Notes: a model not told the origin generated them from the sequence alone. Shown: positions 36,183 through 44,718, counted from the stretch's first letter. The stretch is DNA of 64,000 bases from DASUGC01 sp035606665 (GCA_035606665.1 DATNEY010000047.1:25410-89409); one strand, 5' to 3'. Made by a program: numbers and translations.

Positions 36183-37751
36183 GTGGCCCTCCTGACGGTC
36201 GAGCTGGGACTCCTTGCGGCCGCCCGTTCGAGACACGATCGGATCGGCACCTGGGCCTGGACCGGGTTCTTTCTCGTGCCCCTGACTGCGGCGCTTGCGC
36301 TCCGAACGTTCATTGCCGTATCCGCGCATGATGTCCTGCAGTGGGATGAGACCTACTACCTCAGCACGGCCGTGACCGGCGGGCTGGGCCGCGGGCTGTA
36401 TCCGTTCGTGTTCGGCTATTCCCCAATGCCCATCCTCGGCGGGCTCGGCCATCTGGCCTGGCTTGACGTGATGGCGGTGAAGCTCGCGGGCCCGAACATC
36501 ATTGCCTTGCGCGTCGTGTCGCTCGCCGGCGCGGCCGCGTCGATTGCGTTGATGTACCGGCTCGTGCGCACGCTCTACGGCCACGCAGCCGGACTGATGG
36601 GCGCGGTGATCACCGCCTCTATGTATTTGATGTTTCTGACCAACTCGGCGCGCATGGACGCGCTGACGTTCGCGTTCGTGACGGCCGGTCTGTTGGCTGT
36701 CTTCCGCGCGTTGGCTCGCGATACCGCCGGCGCCCACTATCTCGCTGGTCTGATCTTCGGCCTGGCGCTCCAGGCCCACCTGGACGCCACAGTGACGGCC
36801 GTCGCATGTGGCCTGCCTTATCTGTTCAAGTGGCGCCGGGACTGTCGCGCGGCAGCTCGCCTTCGCGTTCCGACCGCGCTCCTGCTCTACACAGCGGGTT
36901 TCGCAACAGGCCTCGCGATCTTCATCATTTGCAACGTCTTACCGGATCCCGACGCCTTCTATCGCACGACGGCGCAGGTCCGCGTTGACGCGACGACCTG
37001 GTATTCGAGCGGCACCACCAGCCTCGCGGGCTCGTTCCTGAATCCCTCCGTGCTCTGGGCGAAGGAAACTGCACGGTACCGGCTGCTCTACAAGGCCCTT
37101 CCGTTCGTGGAGATCGCCGTCTTCGCGGCGGCGATCCTCGCCGCCGTCGTCCGCCGCACCAGCACCGACCGCGATCTGCTGCTGATTGCCGCCGGCGCCG
37201 TTCTTGGCGCCGCGATCCTGGTGAACAACGAGTCGCCGCTCTACTTCACTCATGTCGCGCCGGCGCTCTGCGTGCTTCTCGCGCCCCTGTTCGCGCGCGG
37301 CTTCTCGCGGCAGGCACCCACCGAAGGCGCAGGTCTTTCAGGATCAAGATCAGTGGCGTTCGCCGTGTTCGTGTGCGCGCTGGGCGCCGTCAATGGCGCC
37401 AGACCCGCGGCGGCGTACTGGTCGCCGGCACCGGACGTGAGCACGCCGGACAACGAGCTCGCGCAAAGGGTGCGAGCGCTGGCCTCGCCGGCGTGCACCG
37501 TCGCCGGCGACGGGCGCCTTTACGTCCGGCACTTTGCCGACTATCCGAACTTCATCAGCTCAGGGAAGACCGAGGTCGACTACGCGATGATGTTCCTGAA
37601 GCAGGACAACGAGTTTCAGTACTGGAAGCTCAAGCAGCCCGACGTCGTCTTCGGGAGAGAGTTCTCGCCGGGCCTCAGCCTCTACATGGGGGCGAGCGAT
37701 CTGGTCGAAGCAGCACCCGGCATCTGGATGGCTCCGAGCTGTCGAAAATAG
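36183..37751 (+). CDS. GT39/ArnT-like membrane glycosyltransferase
   Basis: 522 residues from GTG 36183, which is the first usable start after the transaldolase stop (20 bases); upstream codons in frame are shadows. Around ten membrane helices. The first loop carries VLQWDETYYLSTAV, the DE motif of GT-C/PMT enzymes that use polyprenyl-phosphate sugars. A soluble C-terminal domain of about 120 residues is outside. Probably adds the operon's sugar to an envelope glycan or protein; the acceptor is unknown. Last gene of the operon. Confidence 0.8.
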   Translation: MALLTVELGLLAAARSRHDRIGTWAWTGFFLVPLTAALALRTFIAVSAHDVLQWDETYYLSTAVTGGLGRGLYPFVFGYSPMPILGGLGHLAWLDVMAVKLAGPNIIALRVVSLAGAAASIALMYRLVRTLYGHAAGLMGAVITASMYLMFLTNSARMDALTFAFVTAGLLAVFRALARDTAGAHYLAGLIFGLALQAHLDATVTAVACGLPYLFKWRRDCRAAARLRVPTALLLYTAGFATGLAIFIICNVLPDPDAFYRTTAQVRVDATTWYSSGTTSLAGSFLNPSVLWAKETARYRLLYKALPFVEIAVFAAAILAAVVRRTSTDRDLLLIAAGAVLGAAILVNNESPLYFTHVAPALCVLLAPLFARGFSRQAPTEGAGLSGSRSVAFAVFVCALGAVNGARPAAAYWSPAPDVSTPDNELAQRVRALASPACTVAGDGRLYVRHFADYPNFISSGKTEVDYAMMFLKQDNEFQYWKLKQPDVVFGREFSPGLSLYMGASDLVEAAPGIWMAPSCRK

Positions 37752-37772
37752 GCCGGGCCGTGAGACAGGCCG

Positions 37773-39191
37773 TCAGTTCCGCCGCCGTTCCTCCTCGACC
37801 CAGATCGACGCGAACCGGTACTTCACGAGCGCCCGGATCCACGTCCACGGATCGCGTAGCGTTGAGACCTTCTTGCCCTCGCTGAACGACCTCGATCGGT
37901 AATTGACCGGCACCTCGAGCGGGACGTAACCCTTGCGCAGCAGCTTGATCACCAGCTCGTAGTCGAAGTCGAAGCGGTTGCATTCGAACGCCAGGTTGTG
38001 CAGGCAGTCGCGGCGGAACACCTTGTACATCGTGAACGGATCGTCGAGGTTCTGGCGATACATCACGTTCAACAGCGTCCGGAAAATGATGTGGCCGCCG
38101 TTGAAGAACGCGGACATGAAGGGCTGGTCGTGGAACTTGCGCATCTTCCACGAGCCCATGTGCCTCGATCCGAGCACGAACGCGCGCTTGAACGTGACGA
38201 TTGGCTCGAGCAGCGCGTCGTAGTCCTCGACATCGTACTCATCGTCCGCGTCCTGAATCAGAACAATGGAGCCCGACGCCTTCGCGAAGCCCGAACGGAC
38301 GGCATGTCCCTTGCCGCGCGGCCGATCCTCGAACACGATGACGATGCCGGGACGGCCCTGCACCTGGCGGACGATGTCGCGTGTGCCGTCGGTCGATCCG
38401 CTCTCGACGATGACGATTTCCTTGTCGATCCCGGGAAGATCCTTCGCCAGCACCGCCTCGACGGTTCGTTCGAAGGTAGCCCGTTCGTTGTACACGGGCA
38501 TGATGATCGACAGACGCGGACGCGGAAGCGGGTCGCGGCGTATTGCCGTCACGACCATGTCGGACGCGAGGACGCGATCCTGGGACCACTCGACGTCGCC
38601 AAAGCCGGTGCGAAGAAGGGCCGACTGAATCGTCTGCGAATCGAAGTAGTGCCGGTTCTCCGGCCGCAGCTCCTCCCAGTGACTGCGCAGGTCGCGCGCG
38701 GCCACGCTGTCGAGTGAGGGCGTGACCACCAGCAGCGCGGCACCGGGCGCGAGCGCCGCGTGGACCCGCTCGAGTGCCGTGATCGGATTGGATGAGTGCT
38801 CGAGCTCGAAGAGAAGGACGGCAGCAGTGAATTGGTTTGCCGGCAGTCCGCCGGCTTCGACAGCCGCGATCGTTTCCCGCTGGACTCGTCCAAAGCCGGA
38901 CGACGCGGCCGCCACGAACGGGTGATCGTCAGGCGCAACAACCAGCAGGCTCGACTGAGAGGCCGATCGGCGGTGAATCGCACCAAGGTACTGCTCAATC
39001 GCGCGCGCCGGCGTTGCCGGAATCGCCGAAGGACCTGACGCACCTACGGAACCTGAGGAACCCAGGGAACCTGAAGAACCCAGCCCGCACTCCGCACACC
39101 GCCGGAACGGCACGCCATGGCGTTCAAACAGATAGGTCTGATGCTCGGAACCACACAGTGGACAGCGGCTGGCAGACGTCGACGTGCTCAC
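37773..39191 (-). CDS. Zinc ribbon / methyltransferase-like / family 2 glycosyltransferase fusion
   Basis: 472 residues from GTG 39191 (a TTG 66 bases upstream gives a less likely longer form). Residues about 8-35 form a zinc ribbon (CPLCG and CAECG). Residues 37-54 are a Gly/Ser linker made by an 18-bp DNA repeat. Residues about 60-220 resemble a SAM methyltransferase (LERVHAALAPGAALLVVTPS, ENRHYFDSQTIQSALLRTGF), but no glycine-rich SAM loop is evident. The last 240 residues are a GT2 domain like dolichol-phosphate mannosyltransferase: SIIMPVYNERATFE, QDADDEYDVEDY. Converges on the sugar operon 21 bases away, so likely works on the same glycan. Confidence 0.82.
   Translation of the reverse strand: MSTSTSASRCPLCGSEHQTYLFERHGVPFRRCAECGLGSSGSLGSSGSVGASGPSAIPATPARAIEQYLGAIHRRSASQSSLLVVAPDDHPFVAAASSGFGRVQRETIAAVEAGGLPANQFTAAVLLFELEHSSNPITALERVHAALAPGAALLVVTPSLDSVAARDLRSHWEELRPENRHYFDSQTIQSALLRTGFGDVEWSQDRVLASDMVVTAIRRDPLPRPRLSIIMPVYNERATFERTVEAVLAKDLPGIDKEIVIVESGSTDGTRDIVRQVQGRPGIVIVFEDRPRGKGHAVRSGFAKASGSIVLIQDADDEYDVEDYDALLEPIVTFKRAFVLGSRHMGSWKMRKFHDQPFMSAFFNGGHIIFRTLLNVMYRQNLDDPFTMYKVFRRDCLHNLAFECNRFDFDYELVIKLLRKGYVPLEVPVNYRSRSFSEGKKVSTLRDPWTWIRALVKYRFASIWVEEERRRN
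39030..39083. repeat. In-frame 18-bp tandem repeat inside the GT2 fusion gene
   Basis: Three 18-bp copies, read on the minus strand as CTGGGTTCYTCAGGTTCC twice and a diverged third. They code LGSSGS, LGSSGS, VGASGP. Each 18-mer is two 9-mers related to the gltA-lepA array unit, so an array of the intergenic type lies here in coding sequence with a period that keeps frame. Confidence 0.88.
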
Positions 39192-39240
39192 GCGCCGGTA
39201 ATGGTACCCGACAAGGTGAGCAGGACTCAGAGGTCTCCAG

Positions 39241-39246
39241 TAGAAT
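39241..39246 (+). promoter_or_regulatory. Weak candidate -10 element for the MHS transporter
   Basis: TAGAAT lies 29 bases upstream of the ATG in the 83-base divergent gap. The -35 region is not recognisable. Low certainty; based on one hexamer. Confidence 0.25.
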
Positions 39247-39274
39247 CCTCCCACCAAGCTTCAGAGAGGGATGA

Positions 39275-40558
39275 ATGGCAGAATCGGGTAGCAAGCAGTC
39301 CGCGCTCCGCACGGCACTCGCCGGTCTCATCGGTAACGTGCTGGAGTGGTTCGACTTCGCGGTGTACGGGTACTTCGCGAGCAACATCGGACACCAATTC
39401 TTTCCGAAGTCCGATCCCGCCGTTCAGACCTTCCTGACGTACGCGACATTCGCGCTGGGATTCTTCGCCCGGCCCATCGGCAGCCTGGTGCTGGGCCGCG
39501 TGGGCGATCGGATCGGCCGGCGGGCGCTTCTCACACTTTCCATCGCCCTCATGGGCGGCGCGACGCTCGTGCTCGGCCTGCTCCCGACGTACGAAACGAT
39601 TGGCATCGCCGCGCCGATCCTGCTGATGCTGATGCGGGTCATTCAGGGGTTCTCGCTTGGTGGCGAGTTCACGGGCTCAATGGTTTACACGACCGAGCTG
39701 GCCTCTCCGATGATGCGGGGCCTCGTCAGCAGCTCGACGGCCGCCGGGACGACCATCGGGTTCATTCTCGGGTCCGGCACCGCCTGGCTGGTCAATCACT
39801 CAATGCCGGCGGCGGACGTGAACGCCTGGGGCTGGCGCATCCCGTTCGTGGGCAGCATCGTGTTCCTGATCGTCGGTTACCTGCTCCGTCGCGGCATCCA
39901 GGAAACAGAAGAGGGCTTGAAGGCAATGCAGGCCCGGCCGCCGCTCTTCCCGTCGCTCGTCGCCGATTGGCGGCCCATCGTCCAGACGTTCGGCATCGTC
40001 GCGATGACCAACGCCGCGTACTATCTGACCTTCACGTATGCCGTGGAGCGCCGGAAGGCGATCGCGCAGGCGGCCAACGACATCAACGCGGACCAGTTCC
40101 TGCTCGTGAACACGCTCGTCCTGTTCGCGGTGCTCTTCGCCAAGCCGCTGGGAGGCTGGCTCTCGGACAAGACTGGCCGCCGCCGGCTCATGATGGCGCT
40201 GACCGTTGGAGTGATGGCGCTCATCTACTCCGCCATGCAGTTCATGGTTGGAGGCAGCCTGCGGAACTTCGCCATCGGGCAGGTTTTCATGGCGATCCCG
40301 CTGGGCATGGCGCTCGGGCTTCAGGGCGCGATGGTCGTCGAAATCTTCCCGCTACGGACTCGCGTGACGTCCATGAGCTTTGCCTACAGCCTCACGCTCG
40401 CGCTCGCCGGCGGCACCGCGCCGCTGGTCGCGTCGTGGCTCGTGGACAAGTTCCACAATCCCCTCGCCCCGGTCGGGTACATCCTCGCCTACGGCGTGCT
40501 CGGGCTGGCGATCATGTGGCCGATGAAAGAGACGAACGCGCGAAGGCTCGATCAGTAG
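39275..40558 (+). CDS. MFS transporter, MHS (metabolite:H+ symporter) family
   Basis: 427 residues, twelve predicted membrane helices. The N-terminal GNVLEWFDFAVYGYFA and RPIGSLVLGRVGDRIGRR are signatures of the MHS family (KgtP, ProP, ShiA); QGFSLGGEFTGS is also conserved. It imports an organic acid, sugar acid or osmolyte with protons; the substrate is not evident. GAGAGGG precedes the ATG. Convergent with the dicarboxylate symporter gene, the two coding ends overlapping by 7 bases. Confidence 0.92.
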   Translation: MAESGSKQSALRTALAGLIGNVLEWFDFAVYGYFASNIGHQFFPKSDPAVQTFLTYATFALGFFARPIGSLVLGRVGDRIGRRALLTLSIALMGGATLVLGLLPTYETIGIAAPILLMLMRVIQGFSLGGEFTGSMVYTTELASPMMRGLVSSSTAAGTTIGFILGSGTAWLVNHSMPAADVNAWGWRIPFVGSIVFLIVGYLLRRGIQETEEGLKAMQARPPLFPSLVADWRPIVQTFGIVAMTNAAYYLTFTYAVERRKAIAQAANDINADQFLLVNTLVLFAVLFAKPLGGWLSDKTGRRRLMMALTVGVMALIYSAMQFMVGGSLRNFAIGQVFMAIPLGMALGLQGAMVVEIFPLRTRVTSMSFAYSLTLALAGGTAPLVASWLVDKFHNPLAPVGYILAYGVLGLAIMWPMKETNARRLDQ

Positions 40559-41856
40559 TTTGCCCGCATCTTCGCGTCATCGAAGACGCCCTCCCACCGG
40601 GCGACGACGGCGGTCGCGATGCAGTTGCCCATGACGTTCACGGACGTGCGCGCCATGTCGAGGATCTGATCGATCGCGAGCAGGATGGCCGCACCCTCGA
40701 GCGGCAGCTTGAACTGCACGAGCGTGGCGGTCAGCACGACGAGGGCCGCGCGCGGCACGCCGGCGACGCCCTTGCTCGTGATCATCAGCGTCAGCATCAT
40801 GACCATCTGCTGGCCGAACGTCATCGGTACGCCGAACAGCTGCGCGACAAACACGCTCGCCAGTGACAGATACAGCGTCGTTCCATCCAGGTTGAAGCTG
40901 TAACCCGTCGGCAGCACGAGGCCGACGATGTTCTTCGGGCAGCCGAACTTCTCCATCACCTCGAGCGCCTTCGGCAACGCGGCTTCGCTGCTGGCGGTGG
41001 TGAACGCGATCAGGAACGGCTCCTTGATGGCCTTGAGGAACGTGAAGATCGGAACGCGGATCAGCGTCGCGGCGCCGCCGATGACGAGAATCGCAAACAC
41101 GATCAGGCCGCCGTACATCAGCACCACGAGCTTGCCGAGCGTGAGCAGGATGCCGATGCCCATCTTGCCGACCGTGGCGGAGATCGCGGCCATGACGCCG
41201 ATGGGCGCGAACTTCATGACGTAGCCGGTGAATTTGAACATGACCTGCGCGGTGCTCTCGAGCACCTCGGTCACGGCCCTCCCTTTCTCACCGACGGCCG
41301 CAAGGCCCACGCCGAAAAAGATCGAGAACACGACGACCTGCAGGATGTCTCCGCGCGCCATCGAGTCGATGACCGATGTCGGAAAGAGCGATACGAGCAT
41401 GTCCCAGCCGGTATGAGCCTGGATGCTCTGCACCGCCTTGAGCGAGTCAGTGGACATCGCGGGCACGGCGACGCCGACACCCGGCTGGAAGAAGTTGACG
41501 ATGAACAGCCCGAGGAAGAGGGCGATGGTCGTCGCGACCTCGAAGTAGATGATGGCCTTGAGACCGATCCTGCCCATCGCCTTCAGATCGCCCGTTCCCG
41601 CAATCCCGACGACCAGCGTCGAGAACAGCAGGGGCGCGATGATCATCTTGATCATCCGCAGGAACGTGTCGGCCAGCGGCTTGATCTGCTCGCCATACCC
41701 GGCTGTGTGCACGCCGTTGGCGTCCGACGATGGGAAGAAGTAGCCGATGGCGATCCCGAGCAGGAGCCCGATGAAGATCTGCGTCGTGTTGCTGGGCATC
41801 CAGCTGCTGGAGGGAGCTGGCGCTGCCGCGGCGCCGTCCTTGATTTCGATTTTCAC
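40552..41856 (-). CDS. dctA: Dicarboxylate/amino acid:cation symporter (DAACS family)
   Basis: 434 residues from GTG 41856. A glutamate-transporter-fold carrier with eight helices and two re-entrant loops. Signature segments: PTGYSFNLDGTTLYLSLA (NMDGT-like), ITSKGVAGVPRAALVVL and DQILDMARTSVNVMGN, which bind Na+/H+ and substrate. Takes up C4-dicarboxylates or acidic amino acids. A Pro/Ala/Ser-rich N-terminus precedes helix 1. Upstream lies an array and the CAU tRNA on the opposite strand. Confidence 0.93.
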   Translation of the reverse strand: MKIEIKDGAAAAPAPSSSWMPSNTTQIFIGLLLGIAIGYFFPSSDANGVHTAGYGEQIKPLADTFLRMIKMIIAPLLFSTLVVGIAGTGDLKAMGRIGLKAIIYFEVATTIALFLGLFIVNFFQPGVGVAVPAMSTDSLKAVQSIQAHTGWDMLVSLFPTSVIDSMARGDILQVVVFSIFFGVGLAAVGEKGRAVTEVLESTAQVMFKFTGYVMKFAPIGVMAAISATVGKMGIGILLTLGKLVVLMYGGLIVFAILVIGGAATLIRVPIFTFLKAIKEPFLIAFTTASSEAALPKALEVMEKFGCPKNIVGLVLPTGYSFNLDGTTLYLSLASVFVAQLFGVPMTFGQQMVMMLTLMITSKGVAGVPRAALVVLTATLVQFKLPLEGAAILLAIDQILDMARTSVNVMGNCIATAVVARWEGVFDDAKMRANY

Positions 41857-41868
41857 GCGGCAATCTTA

Positions 41869-41910
41869 TTCGAACTTCAGACTTCGAACTTCAGCCTTCG
41901 AACTTGGGAG
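41869..41910. repeat. 14-bp tandem array, TTCGAACTTCAGAC type
   Basis: Three contiguous 14-bp units (TTCGAACTTCAGAC, TTCGAACTTCAGCC, TTCGAACTTGGGAG) lie between dctA and the tRNA, ending 13 bases before the tRNA. The unit is made of two 7-mers like those at 48274-48308 and 56943-56991. The promoters of both flanking genes must lie in or beside it. Confidence 0.88.
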
Positions 41911-41923
41911 ATACTTGCCCGAC

Positions 41924-41996
41924 GGGCCCCTAGCTCAGCGGTTAGAGCTGCCGGCTCATAACCGGTTGGTCCCAGGTTCGAATCCTGGGGGGCCCA
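41924..41996 (+). tRNA. tRNA with CAU anticodon, probably tRNA-Ile2
   Basis: Complete cloverleaf of 73 bases: acceptor GGGCCCC paired with GGGGCCC, D-arm GCTC/GAGC, anticodon stem GCCGG/CCGGT with loop CTCATAA (anticodon CAU), T-arm CCAGG-TTCGAAT-CCTGG and discriminator A. No CCA is encoded. The first base pair is normal and the anticodon stem lacks the three G-C pairs of initiator tRNA, so it is not tRNA-fMet. The D-loop and variable region resemble E. coli tRNA-Ile2, which reads AUA after lysidine modification by TilS. Elongator tRNA-Met is the alternative. Confidence 0.93.
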
Positions 41997-42003
41997 CTTT
42001 TTC

Positions 42004-42032
42004 AACCTACAACCAACAACCTGCAACCTGCA
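42004..42032. repeat. 7-bp tandem array, CAACCTG type
   Basis: Units CAACCTA, CAACCAA, CAACCTG, CAACCTG follow the tRNA after a short T-run (41998-42002). Twenty-eight of 29 bases match the reverse complement of 8257-8285. It lies between the tRNA and the stop of the convergent membrane-fusion gene. Confidence 0.85.
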
Positions 42033-42054
42033 GGTCGGAGAGGGGCGGTCTGTC

Positions 42055-43449
42055 CTAGCTTCCGCCACCGCGTCCGCCTCCGCCGCCTGGTCCGCCGCCA
42101 CCGCGACCAGGGCCACCGACCTGCGGTATCCCGGCCTTGCGTTCCTCGCCAACGAGCCTGCTGTTGCCCTGCGCGTTCGGCAGAACCACTCTTGTCACTA
42201 GGTCATCGCCGACGTTCACACCACCGCCCAACAACTCGGTCATCGAGCCGTCGCTCACGCCGACACGAATGGAAATGGGCGTCAGTTCCCGCGTGGCTTC
42301 GTCCCACCGCCAGACGGTGGCCTTCACGTCGGTCTTTGGCATCGGCGCGAAGAGTTCGTCGATGGTGCTGGCTTCCTCGGCATCCGTCGCGGCTTTCCTG
42401 GCGGTCGTGGAGACCACGCGCTCCGCGTCCAGATCAACTTGCCGTACGGACTCTGTCGGAGGCGATTGCACGCCCAGCGCAGCGTAGATGGCGCGCGTGG
42501 GCCGGAACTTCAGCGCCTCGTTGGGGATTCGCGTGGCGGTCTCGATCGCGTTCGACACCTCGATGGATACGTTGGCCGTCATCCCGGGACGCAGCCGAAG
42601 GTGATCGTTTGGAACGCGAATCCAGACCGGATACGTGACGACGCCGTTGGTGTTCGACGCATTCAGTCGAACGGTGTCCACGACGCCATCAAACAACTCC
42701 TGGCCGAAGGTGCCGACTTTGAACTTGACCGGCATCCCGGGGCGAACGCGCGCGATATCGGCTTCATCCACGCCGGCGGTGAGCCGCACGGTCTCGAGCG
42801 GCGCCGCAAGCAAGAAGAAGTTCGGCGTCCGCACGCTGACCTGTACGGTCTGGCCCTTGTCCACGCTCCGGTTGATCACGACCCCGTCGATCGGTGAATA
42901 AATCTTGGTGTAGCTCAGGTTCAGCTTCGCTGCGTTGAGCGCCGCCTGGGACTGTACGAGCTGCTTCTTCGCCGAGAAGATCTGGGCCTCACGGTTGAGC
43001 ACGGCGAGGCGTGCCGCATCGAGCTGCACCTGGTTCTGCAGGTCCTTCGCGAACAACTCCCGGATGCGCTCGAACTGGCGCTTCTGATCGGCAAGCTGCA
43101 TCTCCTGGGTCTCGATGTCACCCTTCTGCCGGGCGACGTTGGCCTCCTGCACTTCGACCTGTACCGCGTAAAGCTCGGGCTCGATTTCCGCGAGGAGCTC
43201 GCCCTCCTTCACGACGGAGTTGAAGTCCGCGTAGAGCTCTTTCACGACGCCGGACACCTGTGACCCGACATTGACGCGCCGGCGCGGCTCGATGACGCCC
43301 ATTGCCTGCACCGTTTCGGTAATCGAGCCGCGCGACACGGCCGCGCGAACGATTTGTGGCGGTTCGACCACAATGGGACCCCGCCTCACAAACCACAGGC
43401 CTGCGCCAGCAACCCCGGCGACAACGACCCAGAAAAACACCTTCTTCAT
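42055..43449 (-). CDS. HlyD/MacA-like periplasmic membrane-fusion protein (efflux adaptor)
   Basis: 464 residues from ATG 43449. N-terminal membrane anchor (VFFWVVVAGVAGAGLWFV), a lipoyl/barrel-sandwich domain (SQVSGVVKELYADFNSVVKE and YSPIDGVVINRSVDKGQ), a long helical hairpin between them and a beta-barrel domain (VRPGMPVKFKVGTF). The C-terminus is an unusual Gly-rich tail of about 20 residues (GPGRGGGGPGGGGGRGGG). Such adaptors link an inner-membrane pump to an outer-membrane channel. No MacB, RND pump or TolC gene is next to it, so its partner is encoded elsewhere. Confidence 0.9.
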   Translation of the reverse strand: MKKVFFWVVVAGVAGAGLWFVRRGPIVVEPPQIVRAAVSRGSITETVQAMGVIEPRRRVNVGSQVSGVVKELYADFNSVVKEGELLAEIEPELYAVQVEVQEANVARQKGDIETQEMQLADQKRQFERIRELFAKDLQNQVQLDAARLAVLNREAQIFSAKKQLVQSQAALNAAKLNLSYTKIYSPIDGVVINRSVDKGQTVQVSVRTPNFFLLAAPLETVRLTAGVDEADIARVRPGMPVKFKVGTFGQELFDGVVDTVRLNASNTNGVVTYPVWIRVPNDHLRLRPGMTANVSIEVSNAIETATRIPNEALKFRPTRAIYAALGVQSPPTESVRQVDLDAERVVSTTARKAATDAEEASTIDELFAPMPKTDVKATVWRWDEATRELTPISIRVGVSDGSMTELLGGGVNVGDDLVTRVVLPNAQGNSRLVGEERKAGIPQVGGPGRGGGGPGGGGGRGGGS

Positions 43450-43479
43450 ACGGACCACGTATTTTACGATGCTGGCGCT

Positions 43480-44706
43480 GTGACCGTTACCGATCGGCCT
43501 GCACAATCCGACGAGCGGGTCACCGCTCTCGACATCCTCCGTGGCGTCGCCGTAGGCGGTATCCTGTTCGCTAACGTCTTTGTGTTCTTCGGGTTGCTGT
43601 TCGATCCGGAGGCACACGCCCGCCAGCTTCCGACCGCCGGATTCGACCGCGCGGTCGAGTTCCTCGAACACGTCGCCGTCGAGGGCAAGTTCTATTCGAT
43701 CTTCTCGATGCTGTTCGGCATCGGTTTCGGTCTGCAGCTCAGCCGGCGCGGCGAGGCGGCCGTGGGCCGGTTCCGGCGGCGCCTCGGCATCCTCGCCTGC
43801 ATCGGGTTCATCCACGCCGCCTTCATCTGGGCGGGCGACATTCTGCTGCTCTACGCACTGCTCGGGTTCACCATGCCGTGGTTCGCCCGGCGATCGGACG
43901 CCTCGCTGCTGAGATGGGTCGTGGGCCTGCTCTCGACCCCCACCGCGCTTTACATCGTTGCGCTCGTACTTTGGATGATCTTCGGCCCGGCGACGCCGCC
44001 AGGCCCCGTCAGCGACTCGCCGGCCGATGGCATTCCACCGGAGATTCTCAAGATCATCAACGGTATCGGTACCGGCGGCTTGTGGGACGCCTTCGTCGGG
44101 AATCTGGTCTTGCTCGTTGGACGCTGGCAAGATCTCTTCATCACTGTTCGATTCCCGAAGGTACTGGGGATGTTCGTGCTCGGGCTCTGGCTGGCGCGTC
44201 GGAGCATCCCGATGAACCTGAACCAGCACCGGCCGCTGCTCGTGAAGTGGCGGCGGATCGGCCTCGGCCTTGGCCTGCCATTGAACCTGGGCGCCGCCCT
44301 GGCTCTCGCAAAGTGGCCGTACCTGCCGCCCACTGTTGGCGCGCTGCTTGGCGTTGCGGGTCAGGGTGCGGGCTTCCCCCTGCTCGCGCTCGGGTACGCG
44401 TCCACCATCGCTCTCGCGGCAATGGGCGCGAATCGATTCGTCGGCGTCTTCGGCCCGGTGGGCCGGATGGCTCTGACGAACTACCTCACGCACTCGATCG
44501 TGTGCGTCACGCTCTCGTACGGCTTCGGTTTCGGACTCTGGACACGTATCGGTGCGCTTCAAGCCTGGGGCATCGCCATACTGATTGTTCTGTTGCAGAT
44601 TCCGCTCAGCACATGGTGGCTGTCGCGCTTCCGTTACGGGCCTGCGGAGTGGGTCTGGCGGCGCCTGACGTACGGCCAGCCGTTGCCGATGCGCGGTCCG
44701 TCGTGA
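43480..44706 (+). CDS. DUF418 domain-containing membrane protein
   Basis: 408 residues from GTG 43480; the open frame upstream overlaps the divergent adaptor gene and is not coding. The N-terminal RVTALDILRGVAVGGILFAN and the C-terminal MALTNYLTHSIVC plus STWWLSRFRYGPAEWVWRRLTYG are the DUF418 hallmarks. Around ten membrane helices. Family members resemble acyltransferase-3-type proteins; function is not established. It starts only 30 bases from the divergent adaptor gene. Confidence 0.9.
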   Translation: MTVTDRPAQSDERVTALDILRGVAVGGILFANVFVFFGLLFDPEAHARQLPTAGFDRAVEFLEHVAVEGKFYSIFSMLFGIGFGLQLSRRGEAAVGRFRRRLGILACIGFIHAAFIWAGDILLLYALLGFTMPWFARRSDASLLRWVVGLLSTPTALYIVALVLWMIFGPATPPGPVSDSPADGIPPEILKIINGIGTGGLWDAFVGNLVLLVGRWQDLFITVRFPKVLGMFVLGLWLARRSIPMNLNQHRPLLVKWRRIGLGLGLPLNLGAALALAKWPYLPPTVGALLGVAGQGAGFPLLALGYASTIALAAMGANRFVGVFGPVGRMALTNYLTHSIVCVTLSYGFGFGLWTRIGALQAWGIAILIVLLQIPLSTWWLSRFRYGPAEWVWRRLTYGQPLPMRGPS

Positions 44707-44718
44707 AAGACTTGTCGC

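Noticed and set aside
41924..41996. Initiator tRNA-fMet
   Set aside because: First base pair is G-C rather than mismatched and the anticodon stem lacks the three consecutive G-C pairs.
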